This document shows, piece after piece, positions 9,567 through 20,195 of a stretch of 64,000 bases of DNA. Location: contig JAWDOK010000001.1 in the NCBI GenBank assembly GCA_046533895.1, positions 62,001 through 126,000 of the forward strand, in the 5' to 3' direction. Origin of the DNA: Acidianus hospitalis (lineage in GTDB: Archaea > Thermoproteota > Thermoprotei_A > Sulfolobales > Sulfolobaceae). The translations under genes and the position numbers were made by a program. The notes under the pieces are model-generated. The model was given only the letters and a program-made list of their open reading frames with translations, was not told the origin of the DNA and did not search any database. Numbering within the stretch: position 1 is the stretch's first letter; every line of letters begins with the position of its first letter.

Positions 9567-10399
9567 TCTCTAGGATACCTCCAGTCCGAGTTAATAGCTC
9601 TTCCACTCAGTCTAAATATTTCTGGTGGCAATCTTTTATGTTGCGAGGTTTTTATCATTCTATCTATTTTATGTACGATTTCGGTATCAATCTGAAGATC
9701 TTTAGCTATAGATTCTATATCCATCATTTTCTCTACTCTAAGGTATAGTATTGCATCTATTATATCATAAGAAACTCCAAGTTCCCCTTCAGCAGTTTGA
9801 CCTTCCCAAAGTGCTGGAGAGCTCGGTTTAGTCACTATATCTTCTGGTAAACCTAAATATCTACCAAGTTCTCTTACTTGAGTTTTATATAAATCACCTA
9901 TAGGTAAAATATCAACTCCGCCGTCTCCATATTTAGTAAAATAGCCTAATAGTAATTCGCTTTTATCTCCGGTACCAATTACTAGATAGTTCATTATTTG
10001 TGCGTATGCATAAAGAAGTATCATTCTAATTCTAGCTTTAATATTACCCAAAACTAATTTATCATTTGTTTTTATTTCATTTTTAAAAGATTCTAGTATT
10101 GGATCTATATTTATAATTTTATATTTATTATTTGCTCCTATCATATTTATTATTTTCTTCGCATCTTCCATATCCTTTTGAGGCGTAGAAGAAGAAGGCA
10201 TAAGCAAAATGAAGTAATTTTGAGTAGCTTTGCTTAGAAGAACGGTAGTTACAGAAGAATCTATTCCACCGCTTAAGCCTATAATTCCTCCATTTTTACC
10301 ACTTTCAGTTATATATTCTGAAATTCTTCTAATTATATATTCTGAAATTACACTATAATTAACGTCCTTAAGTTCCTGAAGCACTGATTGAACTCTCAT
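9557..10399 (-). CDS. nadE: NAD+ synthetase (NadE)
   Basis: Converts deamido-NAD and ammonia to NAD+ with ATP, the last step of NAD synthesis. The ATP pyrophosphatase loop SGGIDSSV (residues 43-50) is intact, followed by TGDKSELLLGYFTKYGDGG and DILPIGDLYKTQVRELGRYLGLP. The length of 280 aa fits the ammonia-dependent type without a glutaminase domain; a separate nitrilase gene follows with a 10-base overlap. Its ATG lies 32 bases inside the end of the upstream membrane protein gene, so the three genes form one operon. Confidence 0.93.
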   Translation of the reverse strand: MRVQSVLQELKDVNYSVISEYIIRRISEYITESGKNGGIIGLSGGIDSSVTTVLLSKATQNYFILLMPSSSTPQKDMEDAKKIINMIGANNKYKIINIDPILESFKNEIKTNDKLVLGNIKARIRMILLYAYAQIMNYLVIGTGDKSELLLGYFTKYGDGGVDILPIGDLYKTQVRELGRYLGLPEDIVTKPSSPALWEGQTAEGELGVSYDIIDAILYLRVEKMMDIESIAKDLQIDTEIVHKIDRMIKTSQHKRLPPEIFRLSGRAINSDWRYPREWI

Positions 10400-11999
10400 A
10401 AATTAATGTATTATTATACTCGGTAAAATTCCTTATAACCTTATAAGAACTTATGTAACAATTCGAATAAACTTGCACTGTAAAAGATGTAGAATTTATG
10501 TATAATGCAGGATTTTGAGTATATGCAAATATCACTCCAGTAGAATTTGGTGGTATTTCTACTTTAGTGAAATTCCAAACCATGTTCAAACAGTTTGGAA
10601 TTGAAACTCTAACTAAGGTAATATTTACAGTTTCATTTTTAATATTCTTTACTACAATATAAATCTGATTTATATAAGTAGAATTATGTTCACTTTCGGG
10701 AATTATAACATTAATTATCTGTATAGGATCTTGGTCTACATACTGTATGTGAGAAAATTCTCCTGCAGAAACTAGTGAAATTAATAATACAAATAATACG
10801 GATAAAATCTCCTTTCTATTTATACTCAAGCTAATTTTTGGAATTTCCGTATTATAGGAATTAATATTAAAAATAGATAAAAACATTAATTGAGGCCACA
10901 TTATAAAGTAACTAGTTAACGTTCTCCAACTAAACCACATTATTATTAATGGAAATATCCATAAAGACTCTTTTAATCTATCGAAAAATCTATAGTAAAT
11001 GTATAAGAGAAATGCTCCAGACAATGCCATAGCGTATGTAAAGAACCAGGGTTCTACACTAAATAATGTAGTAAAATTAAGTATTGTAAATCCAGTAAAT
11101 GCTACTGGAATAGTTTTTTCGTCTAATGTAATAATATGTAAGAATGCGTATGGATTCCATATCATAAACGGTACATTTATAAGTAAAACAGATATTAAAA
11201 ATCCTTTAAGGACATTAAAAAGATCATTTTTCTTGTAAATTAGAAGAAAAGGCGTTATGAGCCAAGGTATTTGATTAAACGAATCCGCTAAAGCTAAAAA
11301 AATTCCAGATTTTTTGCCATTATACACGTAACTTAAGGCAATGAACACTGCCCAAACTGAACTATTAACTCCTGCAAACGATGGTGCTAATAGGCCGGAA
11401 GTTATGAAAATGAATATAATTGGTAATGTGGCTATTGGATCTTTTCTCTTTCTTCCTTGTGAATATATAATTATAGCAAGAAGATCTTCAAAAATTATGT
11501 TTAAAATATTAATATAATATAATTTTATTTTAAACAAATCTAAAATCAAATATAATGGCGCATAAAGTAAGAATGATAAAGGTGGATAAATGTAATTACT
11601 AGCAATATTTCCATTAAGGAGATATGTAGGTTCTACATTATGAGGAAAATAGGACTGTAAATAAGGATTAATACCATGAATCAGATAATTTATTGCAGTA
11701 GCTATATATTCCATATCATCTGTTCCATAACCATTAATTAGAAATATTGAAATTAACGTATAGGTTAATATACTTATGGTTACTATAGTATCATCGATCA
11801 TATTTATTTTTCTATTAGGATTTAAAATATAGGGATCTAAAGCTATTACAAAGATTGCTATTGCAGAAAAGAAACTTAAAGCTAGGACTGCAGCTGTGAC
11901 TGGATTATTCAAAATATTAATTCTAAACGATATTATAAAGATTACAGATAATATAGTAGAACCTATTATTATATAAGTCACAAGCCTCCTTGAATCCAT
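10368..11999 (-). CDS. Multi-pass membrane protein, glycosyltransferase-C-like
   Basis: A 543-aa integral membrane protein with about ten helices and a C-terminal outer domain rich in Asn-X-Ser/Thr sites. The first outer loop carries GYGTDDMEYIATAINYL and GINPYLQSYFP, resembling the acidic motif (D-D/E) and following helix of GT-C lipid-linked sugar transferases such as the GT39/GT87 groups. It could use a dolichol-linked sugar for S-layer or lipid glycosylation, but the donor is not known. It leads the nadE operon, overlapping nadE by 32 bases. TATATC lies about 30 bases before the ATG. Confidence 0.6.
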   Translation of the reverse strand: MDSRRLVTYIIIGSTILSVIFIISFRINILNNPVTAAVLALSFFSAIAIFVIALDPYILNPNRKINMIDDTIVTISILTYTLISIFLINGYGTDDMEYIATAINYLIHGINPYLQSYFPHNVEPTYLLNGNIASNYIYPPLSFLLYAPLYLILDLFKIKLYYINILNIIFEDLLAIIIYSQGRKRKDPIATLPIIFIFITSGLLAPSFAGVNSSVWAVFIALSYVYNGKKSGIFLALADSFNQIPWLITPFLLIYKKNDLFNVLKGFLISVLLINVPFMIWNPYAFLHIITLDEKTIPVAFTGFTILNFTTLFSVEPWFFTYAMALSGAFLLYIYYRFFDRLKESLWIFPLIIMWFSWRTLTSYFIMWPQLMFLSIFNINSYNTEIPKISLSINRKEILSVLFVLLISLVSAGEFSHIQYVDQDPIQIINVIIPESEHNSTYINQIYIVVKNIKNETVNITLVRVSIPNCLNMVWNFTKVEIPPNSTGVIFAYTQNPALYINSTSFTVQVYSNCYISSYKVIRNFTEYNNTLIYESSISASGT

Positions 12000-12144
12000 A
12001 ATCTAGTATTTATCATGTAGTTTTTTGATATAAGATTTTCCGTATTTTTCATAAAGCTTTCCATAGAATTGTCTAGTAGCTCTTTAATATAGTGATAAGG
12101 TTTTTGTATTATTCTAGTTAACTTACTATTCAAGGTAGAGCAAA

Positions 12145-13381
12145 TTGAGTATATTAGAAGTATATTCATTGCAGAATAAGCCAATTATTTCATGCTCTCT
12201 TATAGACGATAACGGTAATGAAAAGGAAATCTTGATAATATCTTTAGAAGATAACGGAATTCATGTGTACAAAAATATTGAGGAGAAAGATAACCACTAT
12301 ATATTACCCCCTATACCTCAAATAGATTTACTTATAAATGAGGTAATCGATGAAGTTGCAGAAGAATTAAATGTAAAATCTATAGTGTTTAAATTTGGAA
12401 ATAACGAGGAAGATGAGGAACAGACAGATAAGCTTATTCTAAGTGAAGAATGGTATAATGCGGAAAAGCTAGCTTTAGCGGCATCCAAACATACGGCGCT
12501 TTTAAGTGACATAGATAGTAAAATTATTCTAGGTATAGTTAAATTTTCAAGCTTTCTTTATGCAGCAACTATACTTAGAAAGGAAGACACTTTCCCCTTA
12601 ATGCAAGTAGTTCTGAAAATGGATAGTGAAATTCCTGTACTAAAAATATATAACGAGATGGGCCAGCTTGTAGAGGAGAGAAGGGAAAAAATAGATAATT
12701 TTGAGAATTATGTAAGATCCTTAATAAATTCTGATGAAGTAGCTATAGTGTATAAAGAGTCATTAGAAGAAATTCCTTCTCCTATAGAAGTAACTACTAA
12801 TAAAGGTGATAAATTATATGTAGGTGTTATCTTTAAATATTTTATAGGATTTTTACCATCATCTACAATTAAAGATAGAGAAATTTCAATTCATAATAGG
12901 AAGAAATTGGCAAAGATGTTGAGAGCTTTGCTATACTTAGACAAGATGAGTAAAAATAGTGGCACTGAAATAATAATTGGAAGAAAAGGCGTACCTTTAA
13001 CTAAATTGAAGGAACAGATTAACTTAATTAAAAATAGAGTAGAGAGCATGTTACATAAATTATATAATTTAAATGAAATAAACTATTATGGTATTAATGA
13101 AAGCGTTATAGATGAGCTCATAAAATATGATGAAGAGTTAAGTGATGGTGATCTCTCACTAGGAATTAGAGTTTTGCCAGTAGCTTTTATAGTTACTGCA
13201 TCAAATAAGCAGGAATTTGATAATCAAATGAATAGAATATTAAACGGCCCTACGTCTGATGGATATGACATTTTGGACGAGTATGTTAGAAGAAACGTTT
13301 CCTCTTATTTTATAGGTTATTTAATGAGTTTAGAAGAAGCATTAATAATCTACGGCGATATAATTAATGAGATGAATAACA

Positions 13382-13389
<8 letters not shown>
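12145..13389 (+). CDS. Unknown 414-aa protein coupled to a chlorite-dismutase-family gene
   Basis: Not recognised. It is acidic and soluble, with no signal peptide or membrane helix. An N-terminal beta-rich part (1-60), an acidic stretch EDEEQTDK (about 92-100), a mixed alpha/beta middle and a helical C-terminal part (residues 250-330) can be distinguished. The start is a TTG at 12145; no ATG fits better. Its last eight bases overlap the start of the heme-binding-family gene that follows, so both products are probably made together. A role beside that enzyme is an inference from coupling alone. Confidence 0.65.
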
Positions 13390-14018
<629 letters not shown>

Positions 14019-14044
<26 letters not shown>

Positions 14045-14534
14045 ATTGATAGTAAAGTATACCTATTATAGTTTTAGCGTCTTCAATCTCGTGATTTTTT
14101 ATCATGTTTAGTATCTCGTCAATATTCTTCTTTTCTATTTCTATAACTTCGTATTCCTCTGGTTTACTTCCTACAAATTTTAATCCTTTAGCTAAAAAGA
14201 GGTGCATTAATTCAGTACTTACACCTGGTGAAGGATAAAAGTCTATAAGGTGAATTAGAGTCTCGGCCTCATATCCTGTTTCTTCAATCAATTCTCTCTT
14301 GGCAGTAGTTTCTGGAATTTCACCTTCTTCCATAGTACCGGCAGGTAATTCGTAAATCCACTTACCTATAATTGGTCTGAATTGCTTTTCTAAAATTATT
14401 GTATTTTCATCAATAAGCGGTATTATTACTGCAGATCCTCTATGCTTTATATATTCAGTTTCCCTAATTTTTCCATTAGGTAGATCAAATTTATCTAAGT
14501 AGACTTCGAATTTTTTACCACTAAACAATTTCAT
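14019..14534 (-). CDS. Nudix hydrolase, ADP-ribose pyrophosphatase type
   Basis: Hydrolyses nucleoside diphosphates linked to another moiety; the likely substrate is ADP-ribose. The Nudix box runs from Gly66 (GTMEEGEIPETTAKREL, then IEETGYEA). The preceding VIIPLIDENTIILEKQFRP and WIYELPAGTMEEGE and the following YPSPGVSTELMHLFLA match the NudF/ADPRase subgroup. At 171 aa the size is normal. The stop codon of the upstream DedA-like gene overlaps its ATG by four bases, so both are in one operon. It would help clear ADP-ribose released by NAD turnover. Confidence 0.88.
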
Positions 14535-15136
14535 GGTAATCTGAAGTACTTGTTATTTGCAAGATATTTTTCTATCTTTCTATAGATACTCTCCCAATCT
14601 ATTTTAAATAATATTATTGCTAAAATAGTCATTACAACTGTAGATATTACTCCAGTTTCAAAAGGGCTTATCCCTATTGCCTCGCTTATTTGTAATATCC
14701 CAAAAGCCTCTATAGGTATTTCTATTGAGCTTTTGATAATTTTAGCTAATAATGAAATTTTTAGCATTGATATTAAGGATGTCTTTGTAGTTCCGCCTAT
14801 AAGGTAAACTAAATCATCAAGAGGCAAGAAGGGAAATATAGAGGTAAGAAATAGTATGATATAAAATGATTTTTTACCAGTAAATCTAGAAAAGAAAATT
14901 ACATTTTTATTACGCTTTAAGCCTTTACGTGCTCCTAAACCTATAAAATACATGAAGCTTTTTGCAACTGCAGCACCAATGCCGGTTAGTATGATAGCTT
15001 CTGCTAGATTAATTGGAGTTATTCCGCATTTTAAAAGCAAAGTCGTTGCCACTAAAGTGTATGGAGTTCCAAAGAATGGAGTAGCATTTGTGACAATAGA
15101 TATCGAAAGAATTATAATTAAGTAAAATATTCTCAT
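14531..15136 (-). CDS. DedA/VTT-family membrane protein
   Basis: A 201-aa membrane protein with about four to five helices. The amphipathic re-entrant region FTGKKSFYIILFLTSIFPFLP and the downstream LIGGTTKTSLISMLKISLLAKIIK resemble the SNARE-associated/VTT domain of DedA proteins, which act as lipid flippases or transporters. I set the start at the ATG at 15136 (MRIFYLIIIL); a longer reading to 15334 would run across the promoter and start of the divergent HIT gene. It overlaps the Nudix gene by four bases. The substrate is not known. Confidence 0.7.
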   Translation of the reverse strand: MRIFYLIIILSISIVTNATPFFGTPYTLVATTLLLKCGITPINLAEAIILTGIGAAVAKSFMYFIGLGARKGLKRNKNVIFFSRFTGKKSFYIILFLTSIFPFLPLDDLVYLIGGTTKTSLISMLKISLLAKIIKSSIEIPIEAFGILQISEAIGISPFETGVISTVVMTILAIILFKIDWESIYRKIEKYLANNKYFRLP

Positions 15137-15222
15137 TGATGTCACTCTTTCCTTTATTAAATTAATTTTTAATCCGCATAATGACCGATATAAACTTAAG
15201 TAAGAAAGTAGTTTTAAGTAAT

Positions 15223-15654
15223 ATGTGCTTATTCTGTAAAATTGCAAAAAAGGAAGAATCTGCATATGTTGTTTATGAAGACGAGTATACTGTGGCTTTT
15301 TTAGATAAATTTCCATTAGCACCTGGCCACACATTAGTAGTTACAAAAGAACACTTTGATGACTTTCTAAATACTAAAAAAGAGTATTTAGAAAAGCTAG
15401 CGTTTTCTTCAAATGTAGTTAGCAGGGCAGTAAAAGAGTCAGTTAAATCTTCTGGAATAAGACTTCTAACTAATGTAGGAAAGAGCGCAGGCCAAGTTAT
15501 ATTTCATGTTCATATTCACATAATACCTACCTGGGACGGATCTTATCCTGAGGAATTTTCTTATTTCGAGCCTAGGAAAGAGCAACGTAAAGAATATTAT
15601 GAATTCTTACAAAGAGTTATTAGTCAGAATGTTAAAAATATTTCAAGTTTATAG
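15223..15654 (+). CDS. HIT-family nucleotide hydrolase
   Basis: A histidine-triad protein that cleaves nucleoside 5'-phosphoramidates or dinucleotide-type substrates. The triad HVHIHIIP is intact near the C terminus, and LCFC-type cysteines MCLFCKIAKKEE at the N terminus are common in the HIT/Hint group. I prefer the ATG at 15223 because ATATAAACTT stands about 26-36 bases upstream; a longer form from 15181 is possible. The next gene starts 11 bases after the stop, with a GGTGAG ribosome site between, so they are co-transcribed. Confidence 0.85.
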   Translation: MCLFCKIAKKEESAYVVYEDEYTVAFLDKFPLAPGHTLVVTKEHFDDFLNTKKEYLEKLAFSSNVVSRAVKESVKSSGIRLLTNVGKSAGQVIFHVHIHIIPTWDGSYPEEFSYFEPRKEQRKEYYEFLQRVISQNVKNISSL

Positions 15655-15665
15655 GTGAGAAGCCG

Positions 15666-18641
15666 TTGGGCATAAGGGAAGAGTTGGAATCTCGCTTTGG
15701 CGATAACTTTTCTGATAGTTTAGTTGAAAGACTGTCACATACAGTAGATATGGGCTTTGTTCCTGAACTTGTATGGTCAGGAATTAAAATAAATATTATT
15801 CCAGACTATGTAGTTTATCCAAAATCTACTGAAGATGTAATAGATTTAGTAAAAATCGCGTTAAAGTATGACGTGCCAATAACTCCTTATGGTAGGGGCA
15901 CAAATAGATATGGAAACGCAATTCCTGCAGATGGTGGGATCTTAGTAGATTTCTCTAAGATGGATAAAGTTGAAATAGATGAGGCAAATAAAATAGCTAT
16001 AGTAGAGCCTGGGGCTACTTGGAAGCTTATAGATATAGCAGCACAACAAAAAGGTCTTCAGTTAAGAACTTTTCCGTCTTCATATGATTCAACCGCTGGA
16101 GGAGGTATAGCTGGAGACGCTTTAGGAATAGGCTCTTATGAGTATGGATTCATTTGTGATAATATTAGCTTTATTGATATGGTAAATCCAAAGGGAGAAT
16201 TAGTTCATTTAGAAGGAAAAGATCTGGCAAAAGCTTGTGGAGCTGAAGGAACTACGGGAATAATTGTCAAAGCAGGAATTAAATTAAGGCAATTTAGTAA
16301 TACCGAAGCAATGGTAATCTCTTTTGATGACTTTGATAAGACTTACAATGCAATAGGAGAATTTTATAGAGAAGTAATTCCAGCATGGCATATACAAGTT
16401 AGAGGTCCTGCAATATCTAGTTACATTGCGGAGAAATTCAAAGCATCTTTAGATCCAGGGAAGTGGAACATGGTAATACTATACCCTTCACCTAGATCTT
16501 CGATTGTAGAACCTAAATTATATAGAATAGCACAGATCTATGGAGGAAGGATCTTTGAAGGAGAATGGACAGGATGGTGGTCATTTAATCACGGCGTTAA
16601 TGCGGCTCTAAGAACTAAGGGTTTATTAATCCATCAGCACGGTTTAATACATTATACTAAAATAAAGGAACTAATAGAAGGTCTCGAAAAGAATATAGGC
16701 AAGTTAGGTACTCTAACTATAGATAATGGTTTTGACTTGGATATAGACTTAGAGAGAAGAGAAGTTCTTTTAGTCAACACTTTTACTCAAGCATCATTAT
16801 CTCCAGTTGATAAGAAAATTATCTATGACTTGGCTAAAAATACTTTGATGATGGACGAATACATAAAAGTAGGAGGATCTATGCTATCTATAGGAATATT
16901 TGTTCATAAATATGCCAAGAATAGGCTAAGTGCCATGGGGAGGACTTTTCAAGAACTAGGCGTTGATAGGTACGAGGAAATAAAGAAGTATAAAGAAGAA
17001 ATGGATCCTAATGAAATATTTAACCCTGGAAAAGTATTTGATCCTAAGCGTAGGGCTAAAGCGGTTCTAGAGATAGTAGGAAAACAGCAAGAGGCCTTAA
17101 GGTTTAGGTTTGGAATAGGCTTTGCTAAAGCCTTAATGCCAGGCGGCGAAATAGAAGGTTATAAGGTTGCTAAGCGTTACCTCGATATTTTCGTAGATTA
17201 TGCGTTAACTTGTATAGATTGTGCAATGTGTGTAACAGTATGTCCGCAGTTTAAACTAGTTCCTCAATGGCCTTATGCTCCTAAAGGAATGTTTGACTTT
17301 ACTAGAGGAGTAATAAGCTATTATGAGTTACATAATTCAGTTGACATTCCGGATAGTGCAATAGCGGAAATATCTGGATGCCATAAATGCGGATTATGTG
17401 ATGGTGTTTGTCCTGCTAAAATACCAATATCTACACTTTTAATTAAGCTGAATAGCCTTGTAGCAAAGAAAATTCCAGAAGAGAAAGTTCCAGATACTCC
17501 TATTCCAGCTAAATATAATGATATTATTGATGAAAATAGCGAAATAGGACTATGGCTAGGTAAATATGTAATTGAAAATCCTGCAGTTTTATTCTCATCT
17601 TTGGAATTGCTTAAGAAGCTCGGAATAAAAATAAAGTTATTTAACACTTCTAATGATAGCGGATTTTTACAATACATAAGCGGTAATGGAAAGGATCTTA
17701 CAGAAATAATGACAAATAATTTAGAGAAAATGAAGAATATATCTGAGCTAATTACGTTAACACCAGAGGACTATAAAGCGTTCTCTGAGGCCTATAAAGA
17801 ATATGCAAAATTTGCGGGAGTAAGTATTGAAGCAGAGGCTACTCCTTTAGAGCTAAGACTATTAAAATCTATACAATTCGAAGGGAATGAAGAAATAACT
17901 CTCCACGTAGCATGCTTTTCATCGACCTACGCGGATGATGTAATAAAAAGACTTAGAGATAGGGGATTTAAAGTAAGGAAAGTTGAAGGATGTTCTGGCG
18001 CTATATTAGAGAAAAATATAGGTAAAAGAGCAGATATGATGGCTAAGGCTTTAGGCGAGAAGTATCAAAATCTGATAACTCTGTGTCCATTAGCGGCTGT
18101 GAAATTCAGAAGTGTTGGTATAAACGCAAAGACTTTAATAGAATTTATTGCCGAAAAAGTTAGTGTCAATATAACAATAGAAGCTACAGAATATAAAATA
18201 CCTCAATCTGTAAAAGATAAAATAAGTGAAATAATAAATAATGAAATTATTACTTCTTTAAGTAAAAGAATTCAAATTCTTGTGGATACAGTATCTTTTG
18301 TATCTTCTGGAGAAGTAGAATATAAGAAAATAATAGAACCAGTAATTACAGAGGCTATAGATGAAGCTGGTAATAATATTCTTAAAAAAATTAGAGAAAT
18401 TATAGATAACGAAACTTCTGGTAAATCCGAAGCAGAGAAAATTGTTATAAAATCTGCATTCATAAAAGAGCTGTCTGCAATTATAATGTCTCTTACTCTT
18501 CAGCCTATAGTAGAGTCAATAATTAAGCAAGTAAAATCCAGTACTTCAGAGGATTTCGATCAAAGAATTATGGCAAACACCATTCTAGAATTATTAAGAG
18601 AGAAAGAGGACTCACTAAATAAGTCTATAGTAAACTTGTGA
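15666..18641 (+). CDS. FAD-linked oxidase fused to iron-sulfur (GlcD-GlcF type) domains, 991 aa
   Basis: A large oxidoreductase, probably of a 2-hydroxyacid such as D-lactate or glycolate. In order it has an FAD-binding PCMH domain (about 35-215; VYPKSTEDVIDLVKIA and TAGGGIAGDALGIGSYEYG), an FAD-oxidase C-terminal domain (to about 465), a 4Fe-4S pair (CIDCAMCVTVCPQ near 516; CHKCGLCDGVCPAK near 571), and a CCG-like part with HVACFSSTYADD (746), EGCSGAI (773) and LCPLAAV (805). About 160 further helical, charged residues at the C terminus are not part of the usual fusion. The start is TTG after a GGTGAG site 11 bases behind the HIT gene. The electron acceptor is probably the quinone pool. Confidence 0.88.
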   Translation: MGIREELESRFGDNFSDSLVERLSHTVDMGFVPELVWSGIKINIIPDYVVYPKSTEDVIDLVKIALKYDVPITPYGRGTNRYGNAIPADGGILVDFSKMDKVEIDEANKIAIVEPGATWKLIDIAAQQKGLQLRTFPSSYDSTAGGGIAGDALGIGSYEYGFICDNISFIDMVNPKGELVHLEGKDLAKACGAEGTTGIIVKAGIKLRQFSNTEAMVISFDDFDKTYNAIGEFYREVIPAWHIQVRGPAISSYIAEKFKASLDPGKWNMVILYPSPRSSIVEPKLYRIAQIYGGRIFEGEWTGWWSFNHGVNAALRTKGLLIHQHGLIHYTKIKELIEGLEKNIGKLGTLTIDNGFDLDIDLERREVLLVNTFTQASLSPVDKKIIYDLAKNTLMMDEYIKVGGSMLSIGIFVHKYAKNRLSAMGRTFQELGVDRYEEIKKYKEEMDPNEIFNPGKVFDPKRRAKAVLEIVGKQQEALRFRFGIGFAKALMPGGEIEGYKVAKRYLDIFVDYALTCIDCAMCVTVCPQFKLVPQWPYAPKGMFDFTRGVISYYELHNSVDIPDSAIAEISGCHKCGLCDGVCPAKIPISTLLIKLNSLVAKKIPEEKVPDTPIPAKYNDIIDENSEIGLWLGKYVIENPAVLFSSLELLKKLGIKIKLFNTSNDSGFLQYISGNGKDLTEIMTNNLEKMKNISELITLTPEDYKAFSEAYKEYAKFAGVSIEAEATPLELRLLKSIQFEGNEEITLHVACFSSTYADDVIKRLRDRGFKVRKVEGCSGAILEKNIGKRADMMAKALGEKYQNLITLCPLAAVKFRSVGINAKTLIEFIAEKVSVNITIEATEYKIPQSVKDKISEIINNEIITSLSKRIQILVDTVSFVSSGEVEYKKIIEPVITEAIDEAGNNILKKIREIIDNETSGKSEAEKIVIKSAFIKELSAIIMSLTLQPIVESIIKQVKSSTSEDFDQRIMANTILELLREKEDSLNKSIVNL

Positions 18642-18678
18642 GACTTTAGCTTAAAATTTTTGTACGTAAGATTCTTTT

Positions 18679-19518
18679 ATGCCAAAAATTTACTTGGGTA
18701 CTGCCGGCATTCCTTTATCGGCCAAAGGTAAAAGTACGATTGAAGGCGTAAAGAAAGTAAAAGAGTTGGGTCTCAATGCCATGGAAGTAGAATTTGTACA
18801 AGGAGTAAAGATGAGTATTGAAAAAGCGAAAGAATTAGGTGAAGTTGCAAAAACTATAGGAGTAAGATTATCAGTACATGCTCCATATTATATAAATTTA
18901 TGCTCAGAGGAAAAAGAAAAAATAGAAGCATCTAAAAATAGAATATTGGAAACTGCAACTAGAGCTGAAGCTATGGGAGCAGACGCTATAGCAATACATG
19001 TAGCATTTTATGGAAAAAAATCTAAGAGAGAAGAATGCTTAGATGAAGTTAAATCTAGTCTAGGAGAGATTTTAGATAAATCTAAGGAACTAGGAATAGT
19101 AAATGTAAAGTATGGAATAGAAACAATGGCTAAAGAAACTGCAATAGGAACTTTAGACGAAGTTATTTTACTATCAAAGGAACTTGATAGACAAATAATT
19201 CCATATATAGATTGGGCTCATACTTTTGCCAGACAAGGAGGACAGATAGATTATGGAGAAATTCTAGATAGACTAACTAAGGAACTAGGTTTAACTCACA
19301 TAAATTCCCATTTTGAAGGACTAGAAATAAGAAATGGCAAATATGTCGATATACATAGATCCATAGTCTATAATACTCCGCCTTTTGAGCCTTTAGCAAG
19401 GGAAATTCTAAAAAGAGATATTTCAATAACATTAATTTGCGAAAGTCCAGAGCTCGAAAACGATGCATTAAGAATGAAAAAGATATTAGAAGATCTTGGA
19501 TATAAATTCGGTGAATAA
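18679..19518 (+). CDS. Endonuclease IV-like TIM-barrel protein (AP endonuclease family 2)
   Basis: Likely acts on abasic sites in DNA or is a sugar-isomerase-type relative. Metal-ligand-bearing strands of the family are visible: LSVHAPYYINL (His in the HAPY motif), DAIAIHVAFYG, YGIETMAKE (Glu), PYIDWAHTFAR (Asp and His), THINSHFEG (His) and ITLICESPELE (Glu). Its 279 aa equal the length of endonuclease IV. A TATA-like TTAAAATTTTT precedes the ATG. The HAD phosphatase gene follows after two bases, so they share a transcript. Confidence 0.82.
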   Translation: MPKIYLGTAGIPLSAKGKSTIEGVKKVKELGLNAMEVEFVQGVKMSIEKAKELGEVAKTIGVRLSVHAPYYINLCSEEKEKIEASKNRILETATRAEAMGADAIAIHVAFYGKKSKREECLDEVKSSLGEILDKSKELGIVNVKYGIETMAKETAIGTLDEVILLSKELDRQIIPYIDWAHTFARQGGQIDYGEILDRLTKELGLTHINSHFEGLEIRNGKYVDIHRSIVYNTPPFEPLAREILKRDISITLICESPELENDALRMKKILEDLGYKFGE

Positions 19519-19520
19519 AA

Positions 19521-20195
19521 TTGTTTTTAGTTGCTTCAGATTACGATAGAACATTAGCTAGTGAAAAGAACGCTTTTATAATTTCAGACGAAGTTAAAGA
19601 GAAAGTTAATGAATTCTCAAAAAAATATCCATTTGTAGTAGTAACTGGCAGAGAAAGGAAATTCATTAAGGTTTTAGCTAAAGGGTTAAATCCTACAGCA
19701 TGGGTTTTAGAGAATGGTCCTCTTTTGCTTATAGGAGAAAAAGAGATACATTTAGTAGATGAAGACTGGTTTGAAATAAGAGAAAGTATAGTTGAAAAAT
19801 TGGAAAAATTAGGCTTAAGATATTCCATCGGCAAGATAATTATTTATCTTGATAATGTAGGAAACTTTAGTAATAAATTAAGATTTGATTGTGCTAGAGT
19901 GGAGTGGAATAGAAACGATGCTATGATAATGCCTAAAAATATGGATAAAGGTAAAGGCCTACTAGAGCTTGTAAAAATTCTAAATTTTAAAGGCAAAATT
20001 ATAGCTATTGGAGACAGTCAGAACGATATTCCGCTATTTAAAGTAGCAGATTATAAGGTAGCTGTAGCTAATGCTCTAGATGAAGTAAAAAAGATTGCTG
20101 ATTTAGTTCTAAATGAGGAGAATGGTAAAGGAGTGATCTCATTACTTGAAATGATAGAATCAGGCAATCTTTTTAAAAAGATAGATATCAACTAA
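19521..20195 (+). CDS. HAD-superfamily phosphatase, Cof/SPP type (phosphoglycolate phosphatase-like)
   Basis: A 224-aa phosphohydrolase with the HAD IIB cap. Motif I is SDYDRTLAS (nucleophile Asp and second Asp both present), motif II VVVTGRE, motif III Lys in DKGKGLLELV and motif IV AIGDSQNDIPLF. Archaeal proteins of this size and type are usually named phosphoglycolate phosphatase; sugar-phosphate or mannosyl-phosphoglycerate phosphatase is possible. It starts with TTG two bases after the endonuclease-IV-like gene. Its 3' end overlaps the opposing methyltransferase gene by 36 bases. Confidence 0.8.
   Translation: MFLVASDYDRTLASEKNAFIISDEVKEKVNEFSKKYPFVVVTGRERKFIKVLAKGLNPTAWVLENGPLLLIGEKEIHLVDEDWFEIRESIVEKLEKLGLRYSIGKIIIYLDNVGNFSNKLRFDCARVEWNRNDAMIMPKNMDKGKGLLELVKILNFKGKIIAIGDSQNDIPLFKVADYKVAVANALDEVKKIADLVLNEENGKGVISLLEMIESGNLFKKIDIN

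Noticed and set aside
11978..12184. A 68-aa minus-strand frame upstream of the glycosyltransferase-like gene
   Set aside because: It overlaps the starts of genes on both sides, has no promoter of its own, and its composition is not gene-like. The glycosyltransferase-like gene has a TATA at the right distance inside it.
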